Notes: generated from the sequence alone by a model not told the origin. A stretch of 57,309 bases of DNA from Anoxybacillus sp. J5B_2022 (GCF_026847645.1 NZ_JAPSMC010000014.1:1-57309); one strand, 5' to 3'; shown: positions 33,027-42,746, counted from the first letter of the stretch. A program made the numbers and translations.

Positions 33027-34298
33027 ATGGAACAACAGTTGAAACGAAAACAAGGATCCGTCTATGTGGAAGACATTTTAATCGCATATCATACGTTAAA
33101 AGACGTCGTCTATCACACGCCGCTGCAAAAAAATCCGTTATTATCCGAGCGCTACGGCTGTAACGTCTATTTGAAGCGCGAAGACTTACAAGTCGTTCGT
33201 TCGTTTAAAATTCGCGGCGCGTACAATCGCATGAAACATTTAACGAATGAAGAACGGAAAAACGGTATTGTCTGCGCAAGCGCAGGGAATCATGCCCAGG
33301 GAGTGGCTTATTCGTGCCGGGCGTTAGGGGTGCATGGAAAAATTTATATGCCGGCGACAACGCCACGACAAAAAATTTCCCAAGTTCAATTATTTGGAAA
33401 AGACATGGTCGAGATTATTTTAGTTGGCGACACGTTTGACGACTCGTTCAATGAAGCGGTTCAATGTGCCAAACGAGAAGGGAGAACGTTTATTCATCCG
33501 TTTGACGATGAACATGTCATCGCAGGTCAAGGGACGATCGGGGTGGAAATGCTGAATGATTGTGAAGAGCCGATTGATTTTGTTTTTGCGAGCATCGGTG
33601 GCGGCGGATTGATCGCAGGGTTAGGCACTTATGTGAAAAGTATTTCTCCCGCGACGAAACTGATTGGGGTCGAGCCGGCCGGCGCTCCGTCGATGAAAGC
33701 AGCGCTCGAGCAAGGGCATGTTGTCACTTTAGAAGACATTGATAAATTTGTAGACGGGGCAGCCGTTAAAACGGTGGGTGAAACGACGTTTTCACTTTGT
33801 AAAGAAATGATCGACGACATTGTCGTTGTGCCAGAGGGAAAAGCGTGTACGACGATTTTAGAACTTTACAACGAAAATGCGATTGTTGTGGAGCCTGCGG
33901 GGGCGCTTCCGGTAGCGGCGTTAGATTTATATAAAGAGCAAATTCGTGGAAAAAATGTTGTGTGTATCATTAGCGGCGGCAATAACGACATTGACCGCAT
34001 GCAAGAAATTAAAGAACGATCGATGATTTACGAAGGATTACAACATTACTTTATCGTTAGCTTCCCGCAGCGCGCCGGCGCATTACGGGAATTTTTAGAT
34101 GAAGTGCTCGGGCCGACGGACGACATTACTCGGTTTGAATATACAAAGAAGAATAATAAAGAAAACGGACCAGCGTTAGTCGGTATCGAATTGAAGCGGC
34201 GCGAAGACTATGCCCCGCTGATTGAGCGAATGAGGAAAAAAGGCTTCCCATTCCAAGAAGTGAATAAAGATCCAAACTTGTTCCATTTACTCATTTAA
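33027..34298 (+). CDS. ilvA: Threonine dehydratase, biosynthetic
   Basis: This 423-residue PLP enzyme deaminates threonine to 2-oxobutanoate, the first step to isoleucine. The PLP lysine is in RSFKIRGAYNRM, the phosphate-binding loop in SIGGGGLIAGLGTY. The C-terminal region from about residue 325 is a single ACT-like regulatory domain (YFIVSFPQRAGALREFLDEVLG), which is the shorter Bacillus architecture. AAAGGAAC precedes the ATG. The next gene is ypmP, as in B. subtilis. Confidence 0.94.
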   Translation: MEQQLKRKQGSVYVEDILIAYHTLKDVVYHTPLQKNPLLSERYGCNVYLKREDLQVVRSFKIRGAYNRMKHLTNEERKNGIVCASAGNHAQGVAYSCRALGVHGKIYMPATTPRQKISQVQLFGKDMVEIILVGDTFDDSFNEAVQCAKREGRTFIHPFDDEHVIAGQGTIGVEMLNDCEEPIDFVFASIGGGGLIAGLGTYVKSISPATKLIGVEPAGAPSMKAALEQGHVVTLEDIDKFVDGAAVKTVGETTFSLCKEMIDDIVVVPEGKACTTILELYNENAIVVEPAGALPVAALDLYKEQIRGKNVVCIISGGNNDIDRMQEIKERSMIYEGLQHYFIVSFPQRAGALREFLDEVLGPTDDITRFEYTKKNNKENGPALVGIELKRREDYAPLIERMRKKGFPFQEVNKDPNLFHLLI

Positions 34299-34423
34299 AG
34301 CCGGCGTATTGCTTTCGTGTTTTTTCGGCAAAAAATTTATAAATATTTCGCGCAATCCGACATACTTTTGCACCAATTTCGTGTATAATAATAATAAATC
34401 GGTCAAAAAAGAGGATTGATATT

Positions 34424-34675
34424 TTGCTATTCAAAAGTCTGGAGTTCAAAAATGCTTACGGACAGAAGGTAAAGATTATCGAAATTCCAGTATTGGAGGA
34501 AGATAACACGTATCGATTTATGATTCAATTGCGTTTAGAAACGTTTATTGCGAAAGTATATCGGTCCCGTGAAGCCCGTTCTGTTTATTCATTTCGTGAC
34601 TATTTAAAAAAAGTGTTAAAATGGCCTGTCTATGAGCAAATCTTTAAGACAGATATTTTAAAAAACAATGCATAG
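34424..34675 (+). CDS. ypmP: DUF2535 family protein YpmP
   Basis: An 83-residue soluble protein with the DUF2535 pattern: LFKSLEFKNAYGQKVKI at the start, VLEEDNTYRFMIQLRLE in the middle and a lysine-rich end. The function is unknown. It starts with TTG behind AGAGGATTG, and a TATAAT (34384-34389) lies 35 bases upstream. Its place between ilvA and the ypmQ-R-S genes is as in B. subtilis. Confidence 0.85.
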   Translation: MLFKSLEFKNAYGQKVKIIEIPVLEEDNTYRFMIQLRLETFIAKVYRSREARSVYSFRDYLKKVLKWPVYEQIFKTDILKNNA

Positions 34676-34684
34676 ATGCTTGTG

Positions 34685-34717
34685 AGTTGTTTTGCTTCAG
34701 CAAAACAACTTTTTTTG
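34685..34717 (+). terminator. Terminator after ypmP
   Basis: Perfect twelve-base palindrome AGTTGTTTTGCT / AGCAAAACAACT with two bases between, followed by seven T. Confidence 0.9.
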
Positions 34718-34786
34718 CGTTTTTTATAGGCATTGCAAGAATTTCATTGTATAATAATCATTAAGCTTGGATTAGGAAGTGAAGAA

Positions 34787-35629
34787 ATGAACAAAGTTAA
34801 AATTGTGACAGATTCCACCGTAGACTTACCAAATGAAACATTAGAAGCGTATGGAATTGAAATTGTTCCGTTAACATTTACAATTGGGCAAGAAACGTAT
34901 ACGGATCGCGTCGATATTACATCGGAACAATTTATGGAAAAAATGCGCCAGGCAAACGAACTGCCGAAAAGCTCACAGCCCGCTGCCGGGCAGTTTGTAG
35001 AAGTGTATAACCGGTTAGGTCAAGAAGGATATGACATCATTTCGATTCATATGACAGCGCAATTGAGCGGCACGGTTCGTTCTGCTGAACAGGCTGCTAG
35101 GATGGCGGAAGCGAATGTAACGGTGATTGATTCACAATTTATTTCACTAGCACTAGGGTTTCAAGTGTTGGAAGCGGCTAAATGGGCGAAGGCAGGAAAA
35201 CGTGTGGAAGAAATTGTGGAGCACCTTACCCACATTCGGCGCCATACGCATTTGTATATCACGGTGGATACGCTTGAAAATTTAGTAAAAGGTGGGCGAA
35301 TTGGCCGCGGCAAAGCACTAATCGGCTCGCTGTTGAACATTAAACCGATTGCCGCACTCATTGATGGAGTTTATACACCGGTTGCGAAAGCGCGGAGCTA
35401 TTCGCAAGTCGTGAAATATTTAACGGAACGATTCGTGGAAGATACAGCTGGAAAAACGATTCGGGCAGTAGGGATTGCCCATGCCGATGCTCTGTCGTTA
35501 GCGAATCGTCTCAAACAATCGCTCATCGATGCAACGGGCTATGAAAAGATTGACATCGTTTATACGACACCGATTATTTCTACCCATACAGGTCCAGGGG
35601 CGATCGGGTTTATGTATTATGTTGAATAG
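34787..35629 (+). CDS. DegV family fatty-acid-binding protein (FakB-like)
   Basis: This 280-residue DegV/EDD-fold protein begins with KIVTDSTVDLP and carries the fatty-acid-binding signatures QPAAGQF, HMTAQLSGTVRSAEQAA and DSQFISLALGFQV. Relatives present fatty acids to the kinase FakA for phospholipid synthesis from exogenous fatty acids. The ATG follows AGGAAGTGA; a TATAAT (34750-34755) lies about 30 bases upstream. It interrupts the ypmP-ypmQ order known in B. subtilis. Confidence 0.9.
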   Translation: MNKVKIVTDSTVDLPNETLEAYGIEIVPLTFTIGQETYTDRVDITSEQFMEKMRQANELPKSSQPAAGQFVEVYNRLGQEGYDIISIHMTAQLSGTVRSAEQAARMAEANVTVIDSQFISLALGFQVLEAAKWAKAGKRVEEIVEHLTHIRRHTHLYITVDTLENLVKGGRIGRGKALIGSLLNIKPIAALIDGVYTPVAKARSYSQVVKYLTERFVEDTAGKTIRAVGIAHADALSLANRLKQSLIDATGYEKIDIVYTTPIISTHTGPGAIGFMYYVE

Positions 35630-35683
35630 GCTTTTTTAAGCTGATAAAATAAAGCGGGGAGATCAAAAACGGGTGGATGAACG

Positions 35684-36259
35684 ATGAGAAAAGCAGGAAT
35701 CATCATGCTTATGAGCTTATTATTGTTTGCTGCTGCGTGCGGAAAAGAAATTCCAGACGCGAAAAACTGGCCGGTTGCTTCATTTACGTTCACCGACCAA
35801 AACAATCAGCCGTTCGGTTTGAACGATTTAAAAGGGAAAGTATGGGTTGCGAATTTCATCTTTACGCGCTGTGCCGATGTATGTCCGCCGATGACTGCTA
35901 ATATGGCGAAATTGCAGCGAATGGCGGAAAAAGAAGGACTGCAGGTGGAATTTGTTTCGTTTAGCGTCGATCCGGAAAACGACCATCCGGAGCAATTAAA
36001 GGCGTATATCGAGAAATTTCATGCCGATACTCGCCATTGGCATTTGTTAACGGGATACACACAACAAGACATCGAAGCATTCGCGCAAAAAAACTTTAAA
36101 GCAGTAGTACAGAAGCCCGCGGGCCAAAGCCAAGTCATTCACGGAACCGACTTTTACCTTGTCGACCAAAACGGGAAAATAGTCCAATATTATAACGGAA
36201 TTAACGATGTGCCGTATAAACAAATTTTAGAGCACATTAAAATTCTCCAATCATCATAA
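35684..36259 (+). CDS. ypmQ: SCO1/SenC-type copper lipoprotein YpmQ
   Basis: This 191-residue lipoprotein (lipobox FAAAC) has the thioredoxin-like SCO fold. The copper ligands are in TRCADVCPP (CxxxC) and the distant His in VIHGTDFYLVD. SCO proteins load copper into the CuA centre of cytochrome c oxidase or keep its cysteines reduced. The ribosome binding site is weak (GGTGGATGA). Followed by a strong terminator. Confidence 0.92.
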   Translation: MRKAGIIMLMSLLLFAAACGKEIPDAKNWPVASFTFTDQNNQPFGLNDLKGKVWVANFIFTRCADVCPPMTANMAKLQRMAEKEGLQVEFVSFSVDPENDHPEQLKAYIEKFHADTRHWHLLTGYTQQDIEAFAQKNFKAVVQKPAGQSQVIHGTDFYLVDQNGKIVQYYNGINDVPYKQILEHIKILQSS

Positions 36260-36296
36260 AGAGGCAAAAATGTCTTCGCATTTTTGCCTCTTCGCA
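36259..36296 (+). terminator. Terminator after ypmQ
   Basis: Fourteen-base stem AAGAGGCAAAAATG / CATTTTTGCCTCTT with a six-base loop; the last base of the ypmQ stop is the first of the stem. The following CGCATTTTC is only moderately T-rich. Confidence 0.8.
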
Positions 36297-36319
36297 TTTT
36301 CCGTAGGCAGGTGATGTAC

Positions 36320-37090
36320 ATGAAAAAATGGGGGATCGTGCTTGCGCGCTTTCTTTTGTGCGTCGGTTGTTTGTCGACAACCGCTACGAAGATAACGGAT
36401 ATTCCGCAAAGACAAACAGGTCTTCCGAACCGGTTAACGATTGCCGCTGATTTTGTTCCGAAAGATTTGCAGATCGTGGCGATTGGCGATTCGTTAACAG
36501 AAGGAGTTGGCGATGTAGACGGTGGTTACGTTGCGGATGTAAAGGAAAAACTAATGCAACATAAAGCAGTCCGCTCGGTGACGGTGACGAATTTAGGAAA
36601 AAGGGGATTGCGAATTTCTCAGCTTGATGAGGTGATTAACGAACACCAACAGCCGATCAAAGAAGCGGATATGATTTTCATAACGATCGGTGGGAACGAT
36701 GTGATGAAAATCGTTCGTTCCCACTTATTCGATTTAACGTATTCTTTATTTGAACAAAAGCAAAAAACGTTTGCCCAAAAGCTGAATCGGTTGATAAAAA
36801 CGCTTCGTTCGTTAAATCAAGAAGCGACGATCGTTCTCGTCGGTTTATATAATCCGTTTTCCAATTCACTGCAGACGATTCCAGAAATCGATGAAGTCAT
36901 TAAAATGTGGAATGAAGGAAGCAAAGACGTACTAAGCCATTATGATCATACGATGTTTGTCGATGTAAAAGATTTATTTGATGACCGTGATGATTTGCTT
37001 TCTAGCGACCAATTCCATCCGAACGAACAAGGATATGCCTTAATTGCAACACGCGTGTATCAACAACTAGTAAGGAGTATGGAGCGATGA
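36320..37090 (+). CDS. ypmR: SGNH/GDSL hydrolase lipoprotein YpmR
   Basis: This protein of about 256 residues has a hydrophobic start with a lipobox-like LLCVGC and an SGNH esterase core. Block I is AIGDSLTEGVGD with the catalytic Ser, block III is TIGGNDV, block V is SDQFHPNEQGY with Asp and His. It is probably an extracytoplasmic lipase/esterase anchored to the membrane. The ATG follows GCAGGTGATG. It overlaps ypmS by four bases, as part of the same operon. Confidence 0.9.
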   Translation: MKKWGIVLARFLLCVGCLSTTATKITDIPQRQTGLPNRLTIAADFVPKDLQIVAIGDSLTEGVGDVDGGYVADVKEKLMQHKAVRSVTVTNLGKRGLRISQLDEVINEHQQPIKEADMIFITIGGNDVMKIVRSHLFDLTYSLFEQKQKTFAQKLNRLIKTLRSLNQEATIVLVGLYNPFSNSLQTIPEIDEVIKMWNEGSKDVLSHYDHTMFVDVKDLFDDRDDLLSSDQFHPNEQGYALIATRVYQQLVRSMER

Positions 37091-37653
37091 ATAAAAAATG
37101 GAAAATAGCTTTTTTTACGTTGTTAGCGGCAAATGTCGTAACGGTAGGTAGTCTACTTTTCTTTCTTTTGCAGCCGTCCGAACTGTCGATTACGGCACCG
37201 AAAACAGTAAAAGGCGCGACGTTTCTCGTTCATTCATCGAAAGAAGACGTCAATGCCACGATTAATCATTATATTCAAAGTAAAATGAAAAAACAGGCGC
37301 TTCCGTATCGCGTCTGGATTAGCGATCGTGTATATGTTGCTAGTCAAATAGAAGTTTTTGGAAGAAATGTTCCGTTAACGGTTTCGTTTCTGCCGAACGT
37401 AGTAAACGGGGATTTAGAATTGCGTGATCCGGATTTATCATTAGGAGAGTTGCGCATTCCGGCACAATATGCGCTAAAATATTTGCGAACACACGCCAGC
37501 TTGCCGGAAGGGGTGATCATTGATCCGGACAACAATCGCATTTATGTGGCGTTGACGAATATGCGCCTAAAAAACGGCTATCGCCTTTCCGTCAAAGCGT
37601 TTGATTTGCCACATGACAACATCGTGTTTACATTAACCGTGCCATTAAAATAA
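37087..37653 (+). CDS. ypmS: DUF2140 membrane-anchored protein YpmS
   Basis: A 188-residue protein with one N-terminal membrane helix (about residues 7-29) and an extracytoplasmic domain with VSFLPNVVNGDLELRDPDLSLGELRIPAQYAL, typical of YpmS/DUF2140. The role is unknown; constant linkage to the SGNH protein suggests a common envelope function. ATGA overlap with ypmR. Converges on the RNA methyltransferase gene. Confidence 0.88.
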   Translation: MNKKWKIAFFTLLAANVVTVGSLLFFLLQPSELSITAPKTVKGATFLVHSSKEDVNATINHYIQSKMKKQALPYRVWISDRVYVASQIEVFGRNVPLTVSFLPNVVNGDLELRDPDLSLGELRIPAQYALKYLRTHASLPEGVIIDPDNNRIYVALTNMRLKNGYRLSVKAFDLPHDNIVFTLTVPLK

Positions 37654-37683
37654 AGGGGCTACATTCTTAGCCCCTTTGGATAA
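37652..37683. terminator. Shared terminator between ypmS and the RNA methyltransferase gene
   Basis: AAAGGGGCTA / TAGCCCCTTT, ten-base stem with six-base loop. It starts in the ypmS stop and lies inside the last codons of the opposing gene, so the two 3' ends overlap. Confidence 0.75.
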
Positions 37684-39017
37684 AAATTTTTCAATGTTCC
37701 TTTTACTTCTTTGCCCCAGCCGAGCGGATAGCCGTCGATGGTGACGATGACCCAGCCGCGGTCGCCGCCCGTTTCGAGCGTTTCGCCGCGCAAATACTTC
37801 TCATATTCCTGCCCGCTGCTTTGCAAATCCACCGAATGAGTGACATCCTCTTTTTTTAGCGCTAATGCGAGCGCATGGTTCGGCTCAAACCGTTGTTTTT
37901 TCAGCTCGCCTAAATGCAAGCCGGCGCGAACGACTTTTAACCCATCAAAATTAGGGCAGCCGTCGGGCAAGGCAAAAAGGTGTTGCTGGAACGCATAAAT
38001 GGTTTTCGCGATTTCTGTTGTCAATACTGCTTCAAATGTCCGATAATCGCGCAACGATTGCTTGGAGACATTGGACGTAGCGTTTTTCCCTTTCCATGTT
38101 GGTGCTGTCCCTGTTTTTTGAAGTTTGGCGACAAAATGCCCTTCGCCTTTCAGATGATGCGGCCAAAGCCGCGCTGTTTTTTCGATTGCGTCAACCCTTG
38201 CTTTTGTCCATTCCGGCTTTCCGGATTGCACTCCAGCGACTTTCCCGATCGATATTAATTCAAGATCATTATATTTTTGCAAAAACGCTTCAATCGTTTG
38301 TTCGTTTTCCTCAGGGGAAAATGTGCAGGTCGAGTAGACGAGAACCCCACCTTCTTTTAACATTTGGTATGCGCAATCTAAAATGTGGCGCTGTTTGATG
38401 GCGCACTGTTGAACGTGCTCTTCACTCCAATAGTGAATCGCTTCTTCATCTTTGCGAAACATTCCTTCTCCCGAACAAGGTGCGTCTACTAAAATTTTGT
38501 CAAAATAGCCGGCAAACCGAGTTGCCAGTTTCTCCGGCGTTTCGTTTGTGACGAGCGCATTGGTAATACCGAATCGTTCGATATTTTCCGATAAGGCTTT
38601 GACACGTTTTGGATGAATTTCGTTCGCAAGCAGAAATCCAGTATTATCCATCATTGCCGCTAGCTGCGTCGTTTTTCCGCCAGGAGCGGCGCAAAGGTCA
38701 AGAACTTTTTCGCCCGGCTTCGGCTGCAACGTTTCAGCGACAAACATCGCACTCGGCTCTTGAATATAATAAAGCCCTGCCGCATGGTACGGATGTTTTC
38801 CGGGCTGTTCATCCGCCTCGTAATAAAAACCGGTCGGACAAAACGGAACAGGGGACAGCGTAAACGGAACGAGCGATAAAAACGTATCCCGCTCGATTTT
38901 CAGCGGATTAAAGCGCAAGCCGTTTGCCTTTTCTTCTTCATACGCAGCGAAAAACCGCGGTGCTTCTTCTTGTAAAAGTGCGTTCATTTTTTCGACGAAT
39001 TCGTGCGGTAATTTCAA
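37659..39017 (-). CDS. RsmF/NOL1-NOP2-sun type rRNA m5C methyltransferase
   Basis: This 452-residue enzyme carries the m5C RNA methyltransferase core: SAM motif LDLCAAPGGKTTQLA (about residues 105-119), ILVDAPCSGEGMFRK with one catalytic Cys, and VYSTCTFSPEENE with the nucleophile Cys. The C-terminal third has the RsmF-type extension ending in a PUA-like VIVTIDGYPLGWGK segment. The likely target is 16S or 23S rRNA cytosine. The last codons overlap the ypmS terminator. Confidence 0.92.
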   Translation of the reverse strand: MKLPHEFVEKMNALLQEEAPRFFAAYEEEKANGLRFNPLKIERDTFLSLVPFTLSPVPFCPTGFYYEADEQPGKHPYHAAGLYYIQEPSAMFVAETLQPKPGEKVLDLCAAPGGKTTQLAAMMDNTGFLLANEIHPKRVKALSENIERFGITNALVTNETPEKLATRFAGYFDKILVDAPCSGEGMFRKDEEAIHYWSEEHVQQCAIKQRHILDCAYQMLKEGGVLVYSTCTFSPEENEQTIEAFLQKYNDLELISIGKVAGVQSGKPEWTKARVDAIEKTARLWPHHLKGEGHFVAKLQKTGTAPTWKGKNATSNVSKQSLRDYRTFEAVLTTEIAKTIYAFQQHLFALPDGCPNFDGLKVVRAGLHLGELKKQRFEPNHALALALKKEDVTHSVDLQSSGQEYEKYLRGETLETGGDRGWVIVTIDGYPLGWGKEVKGTLKNFYPKGLRM

Positions 39018-39055
39018 CGAATAAACTCCTCTCTATTGCAATGTTCGGCAAAAGA

Positions 39056-39078
39056 GGCTGTCCGAAAGTAGGACAGCC
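39056..39078 (-). terminator. Terminator after plsY
   Basis: GGCTGTCC / GGACAGCC with seven bases between, followed on the minus strand by TCTTTTG; 10 bases behind the plsY stop. Confidence 0.7.
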
Positions 39079-39087
39079 CGTTGGCTT

Positions 39088-39675
39088 TTATAACCACTTG
39101 ATTTTTGGTTCGGTTTTATTGATAATTCGTTTAATGTTTGCGCGGTGGCGATAAAAAATAAACGCCGTTAAGACAGACACAACGATCATCAGCGGAATGT
39201 CGTCCGTAAAGAAAACGGTGTACACGATCGCGTATACTCCGGCCAACATGGACGAAAGGGAAACATATTTTGAAAGATAGAGCACGAGAAAGAAAACAGC
39301 GATCAACGTAAAAAATAAAAACGGAGAGTAAAACAGCATGACGCCTCCTGATGTCGCAACTGCTTTTCCCCCGCGAAATCCGGCAAACACCGGATACATA
39401 TGCCCGATCACCGCAAAAATCCCAGCTAATAGCGGATGCATATCGACTGCAAATAATACCGGTAGGCTGGCTGCTAATGTTCCTTTTAAAATGTCGCCAA
39501 TTGTGACGATCATTCCGGCTTTGACGCCGAGGACGCGAAACGTATTTGTTCCACCTAAGTTTCCGCTTCCGTGTTCCCGAATGTCGATGCCGTAACCGAC
39601 TTTTCCGACAACAAGCGCAAACGGAATCGAACCAAGAAGGTAAGCAGCCGCCAATATGAATAGTTTTGTCACCAA
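39088..39675 (-). CDS. plsY: Acyl-phosphate:glycerol-3-phosphate acyltransferase PlsY
   Basis: This 195-residue membrane enzyme starts phospholipid synthesis by moving the acyl group from acyl-phosphate to glycerol 3-phosphate. It has the three conserved loops [26 protein letters not shown] and [15 protein letters not shown], between about five helices. In B. subtilis plsY (yneS) is next to yneT-parE-parC; here those genes lie 3.5 kb away, separated by pepT, yuiH and a toxin locus, and plsY runs in the opposite direction. Confidence 0.95.
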   Translation of the reverse strand: MVTKLFILAAAYLLGSIPFALVVGKVGYGIDIREHGSGNLGGTNTFRVLGVKAGMIVTIGDILKGTLAASLPVLFAVDMHPLLAGIFAVIGHMYPVFAGFRGGKAVATSGGVMLFYSPFLFFTLIAVFFLVLYLSKYVSLSSMLAGVYAIVYTVFFTDDIPLMIVVSVLTAFIFYRHRANIKRIINKTEPKIKWL

Positions 39676-39772
39676 TCTTCATACACCCTTTACTCATCAA
39701 TTTCGTGCATGTTTTTATTTTACCATGCAGCGAAAAAAATGCCAGATAAGAAACTGGAATTTGCGGGAAGAA

Positions 39773-40399
39773 TCATTGTTGATACACATTTTTTAAAAGC
39801 TTGTCATGCAGCTTTGAGAAAATAAGCAGCGTGATAACTGAACCAATGAAGCAAAATAACATATCCCATTGCGTATCCCATGGATCGCCTTGTGTGCCTA
39901 AAAAATCTTTGACGGCTTTTATTTGTTTAGCGGCAGCACCGACGAGCCATTCGATGATTTCATACAAAGCGGCGATCGCAAGCGACATGCTGATGACGAT
40001 CGTCACTAACCAGCCGCCTTTTGTGAGCGGAGTTTTTCGCAATAAAATTTCTCTCAGCACAATCGCAAACAATCCTTTCAACAAATGCCCAAAGCGGTCG
40101 TAATGATTGCGTTGCCAATGAAACGTTTCTTTCATCCAGTTAAACAGCGGAACTTTTGAATAAATGTAATGCCCGCCGATGAACATACTAATCGCTAAAA
40201 TGGCAATGATGACATAAGAAAGGGTCGTCAAACGAAAGCGATGATATGTGGCGATGACGACAATCAACCCCACAACCGCAGGGCTGACTTCGAGCACCCA
40301 CGTCAAATAGCTCGCCGGCTTGACCGCTGACCAAATCAAAACGGTGATAACGGTTAGAAATAAAAAGAGATGAGTTTTGGAATACACACGTTCTCTCAC
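39773..40399 (-). CDS. YjdF-like (DUF2238) integral membrane protein
   Basis: A 208-residue membrane protein with five or six helices and the DUF2238 pattern: HWQRNHYDRFGHLLKG, an IAALYEIIEWL helix and DFLGTQGDPWDTQWDML. The function is unknown. GTG at MRERVYSK is the better start (8 bases behind GGGAG); another GTG three codons earlier touches that site. Stands alone between plsY and pepT. Confidence 0.85.
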   Translation of the reverse strand: MRERVYSKTHLFLFLTVITVLIWSAVKPASYLTWVLEVSPAVVGLIVVIATYHRFRLTTLSYVIIAILAISMFIGGHYIYSKVPLFNWMKETFHWQRNHYDRFGHLLKGLFAIVLREILLRKTPLTKGGWLVTIVISMSLAIAALYEIIEWLVGAAAKQIKAVKDFLGTQGDPWDTQWDMLFCFIGSVITLLIFSKLHDKLLKNVYQQ

Positions 40400-40462
40400 A
40401 TGACGCACTCCCTATCAACAGTTTACGTTTAGTATTGGAAAAAAAGAGATTTTTAATACAAA

Positions 40463-40491
40463 AACCCTCCGCTTCCAAAGAAGGGAGGGTT
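40463..40491 (-). terminator. Terminator after pepT
   Basis: AACCCTCC / GGAGGGTT on the minus strand with a 13-base loop, then TTTTTG; 12 bases after the pepT stop. Confidence 0.8.
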
Positions 40492-40503
40492 AACGGAATT
40501 ACA

Positions 40504-41745
40504 TTATTTGGTCGCTGCTTTTTGTTCAAACAATTTCACGATTTCAATAATAACATTCACTGCTTTGGCCATGTTGTCGACGGAAATATATTCATAGCGA
40601 CCGTGGAAGTTTTCGCCGCCCGTAAAAATATTTGGCGTAGGCAGCCCCATATAGGATAGCTGTGAGCCGTCTGTTCCGCCGCGGATTGGTTTAATGATTG
40701 GTTCAATCCCTAAGTTTGTCATTGCCTCATACGCAATATCGACGACTTCTTTGACCGGCTCAATTTTTTCGCGCATGTTGTAATATTGATCGCTCATTTC
40801 GATATGGATGCGTTCTTTTCCATATTTCTCTTGGAGTTTCGCGGCAATTTCTTCAATAGTTGCTTTTCTTGCCGCAAATTTTCCGCGGTCAAAGTCGCGA
40901 ATAATGTAATGGAGCGTTGTTTGTTCGACATCGCCTTGGCAGGAGAGAAGGTGGTAAAATCCTTCGTATCCTTCGGTATGCTCCGGCGCTTCGTTCCTAG
41001 GGAGATGGGCGTGAAATTCCATCGCTAGTTTTAGCGAGTTAATCATTTTTCCTTTCGCGGAACCTGGATGTACGTTTTTCCCTTTGAATGTAATTTTTGC
41101 TTGTGCGGCATTAAAGCTTTCGTATTCCAATTCGCCGAGCGGACCGCCATCGACGGTATAAGCATATTTCGCGCCAAATGCGGCAACATCAAATTTATGA
41201 GGACCTCTGCCGATTTCTTCATCTGGCGTAAAAGCAATCCGCACTTTGCCGTGTTTGATTTCTGGATGTTTGATGAGGTATTCCATCGCTGTCATAATTT
41301 CGGCGATTCCTGCTTTATTGTCTGCTCCTAAAAGCGTGGTGCCGTCCGTTGTGATTAATGTATGTCCTTTATAACGCGAAAGTTCTGGAAAATCCGTCGG
41401 AGAAAGAATGATATGTAAGTCTTTATTCAATAAAATATCCCCACCGTCATATGATTCGACGATTTGTGGATTGACGTTCGCGCCTGTAAAATCTGTCGCT
41501 GTGTCCATATGTGCCAAAAAGCCGATGGTCGGTACGGCTTTGTCTGTGTTCGCTGGCAACGTTGCCATTACATAGCCGTTTTCATCGACCGTTACTTCTT
41601 CCATGCCGATTGCTTTTAATTCTTCGACCAACATGTTTGCAAGCGTCCATTGACCTTCGGTGGAAGGGCATGTGTTGCTTGCTGGGTCAGATTGGGTGTC
41701 GATTTTAGCATATCTTGTTAACCGTTCGATTAGTTCTTGCTTCAT
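40504..41745 (-). CDS. pepT: Peptidase T (tripeptidase)
   Basis: This 413-residue zinc aminotripeptidase is of family M20B. Metal ligands and the catalytic acid are seen in [34 protein letters not shown] and [24 protein letters not shown] gives a strong ribosome binding site. It is a single-gene unit with its own terminator. Confidence 0.95.
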   Translation of the reverse strand: MKQELIERLTRYAKIDTQSDPASNTCPSTEGQWTLANMLVEELKAIGMEEVTVDENGYVMATLPANTDKAVPTIGFLAHMDTATDFTGANVNPQIVESYDGGDILLNKDLHIILSPTDFPELSRYKGHTLITTDGTTLLGADNKAGIAEIMTAMEYLIKHPEIKHGKVRIAFTPDEEIGRGPHKFDVAAFGAKYAYTVDGGPLGELEYESFNAAQAKITFKGKNVHPGSAKGKMINSLKLAMEFHAHLPRNEAPEHTEGYEGFYHLLSCQGDVEQTTLHYIIRDFDRGKFAARKATIEEIAAKLQEKYGKERIHIEMSDQYYNMREKIEPVKEVVDIAYEAMTNLGIEPIIKPIRGGTDGSQLSYMGLPTPNIFTGGENFHGRYEYISVDNMAKAVNVIIEIVKLFEQKAATK

Positions 41746-41826
41746 ACGTAACCTCCTCTACTTCATTCGTTCGTATTATATCACAAAAATAAAAGATGCA
41801 CATGATTGCTTGTGATGCAACCGGGG

Positions 41827-42456
41827 TTAAAAAAAGGAGCGAAGCCACTCGCTGGGTGAAGCAAAGCGTTCTTCTTTAAATGGATTGGCAGTCATAGAAT
41901 AGCCGCGCTGTTCCCAATAACCAGGTTCATCTTTTTTCATAAAACAAATGCCTGTCGCCCATTTCGCTCCTTTCCATAAATAAAATGATGCAGGCGGAAT
42001 AAAACGAAGCGGGTAGCCATGTTTTGGGGAAATGTCTTGCCAATCGTTTTGTGCATCTTTCCAGCGATAAACAAAAAGCGCATCATCCCCCATTAACGCT
42101 TCTAACGGTAAATTTGCCGAATAGCCAAGCGGATTTTTGTTTAAATAGCCGTAAATTTTCACGTATTTCACATCCGGCTCAAGTTCGACGAGGCGTAAAA
42201 ACTCGCGAAAAGCAATTCCTTCAAATGTTGTATCAAACTTCGACCATGTCGTGACGCAATGCATATCGATCGACGAGATCGTTTTTGGTAACTTCATTAC
42301 TTGTTCGTAGGGGAGGATTACTTCTTTTTTCACTTCACCAAATAGCCGAAATGTCCACGTTTTTTCATCAAATTCGTACACGTCGCCTTCATGAAGGATC
42401 GGCCATTTATCCGTTTCAAATTGCCCAGGAGGAAGCTGTTTTTTCACGCCAAACAT
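41827..42456 (-). CDS. yuiH: Sulfite oxidase-like molybdopterin protein YuiH
   Basis: This protein of about 209 residues has the oxidoreductase molybdopterin-binding domain. The Mo-coordinating Cys lies in SIDMHCVTTWSKFDTTFEG, followed by KHGYPLRFIPPASFYLWKGAKW. It has no haem or dimerisation domain and no Tat signal, so it is the minimal cytoplasmic YuiH form, with an unknown substrate. The start was set at MFGVKKQLPPGQ by family length. AAAGG is very close to this ATG, and an ATG 24 bases upstream is an alternative. Confidence 0.85.
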   Translation of the reverse strand: MFGVKKQLPPGQFETDKWPILHEGDVYEFDEKTWTFRLFGEVKKEVILPYEQVMKLPKTISSIDMHCVTTWSKFDTTFEGIAFREFLRLVELEPDVKYVKIYGYLNKNPLGYSANLPLEALMGDDALFVYRWKDAQNDWQDISPKHGYPLRFIPPASFYLWKGAKWATGICFMKKDEPGYWEQRGYSMTANPFKEERFASPSEWLRSFF

Positions 42457-42592
42457 CCTTTCTACTAGTTTTATTAACATGATACAGTGAGAAAATGGAA
42501 GATGCAACGACAGAAGATGTGAAGAAAGGGAGACATATGTTTTGCTCGTTTGGTTCATAATGAAACATAGAGAGAATGAGGCGGTGCATCAA

Positions 42593-42718
42593 ATGAAAAT
42601 AACGGAGTTAACAGCGGAGCTTGTGATCGGATTTGTCATGCTATTTCTTGTTGTAAAAGTGGCCGGAAAAAAGATGATTCATCAAATTCCCCCATTATCC
42701 CTTTTTTCCTATTTTTAA
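42593..42718 (+). pseudogene. Truncated N-terminal remnant of a DUF421 (YetF-like) membrane protein
   Basis: A 41-codon frame behind GAGGCGGTG encodes one helix (LVIGFVMLFLVVKVAGKKM) and IHQIPPLSLFSYF, then stops. The helix followed by GKKxxxQ and a Phe-rich turn is how DUF421 proteins begin, but these are normally about 150-290 residues long. The rest is missing, replaced by the toxin locus just downstream. It might instead be a real small membrane peptide. Confidence 0.45.
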
Positions 42719-42746
42719 GAACATATATTCTTATTCCGGTGATTTA

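Noticed and set aside
39056-39078. GAGGCTGTCC sequence as an IS terminal repeat
   Set aside because: It resembles the ends at 50305-50423, but forms a simple terminator placed exactly behind plsY and has no partner repeat.
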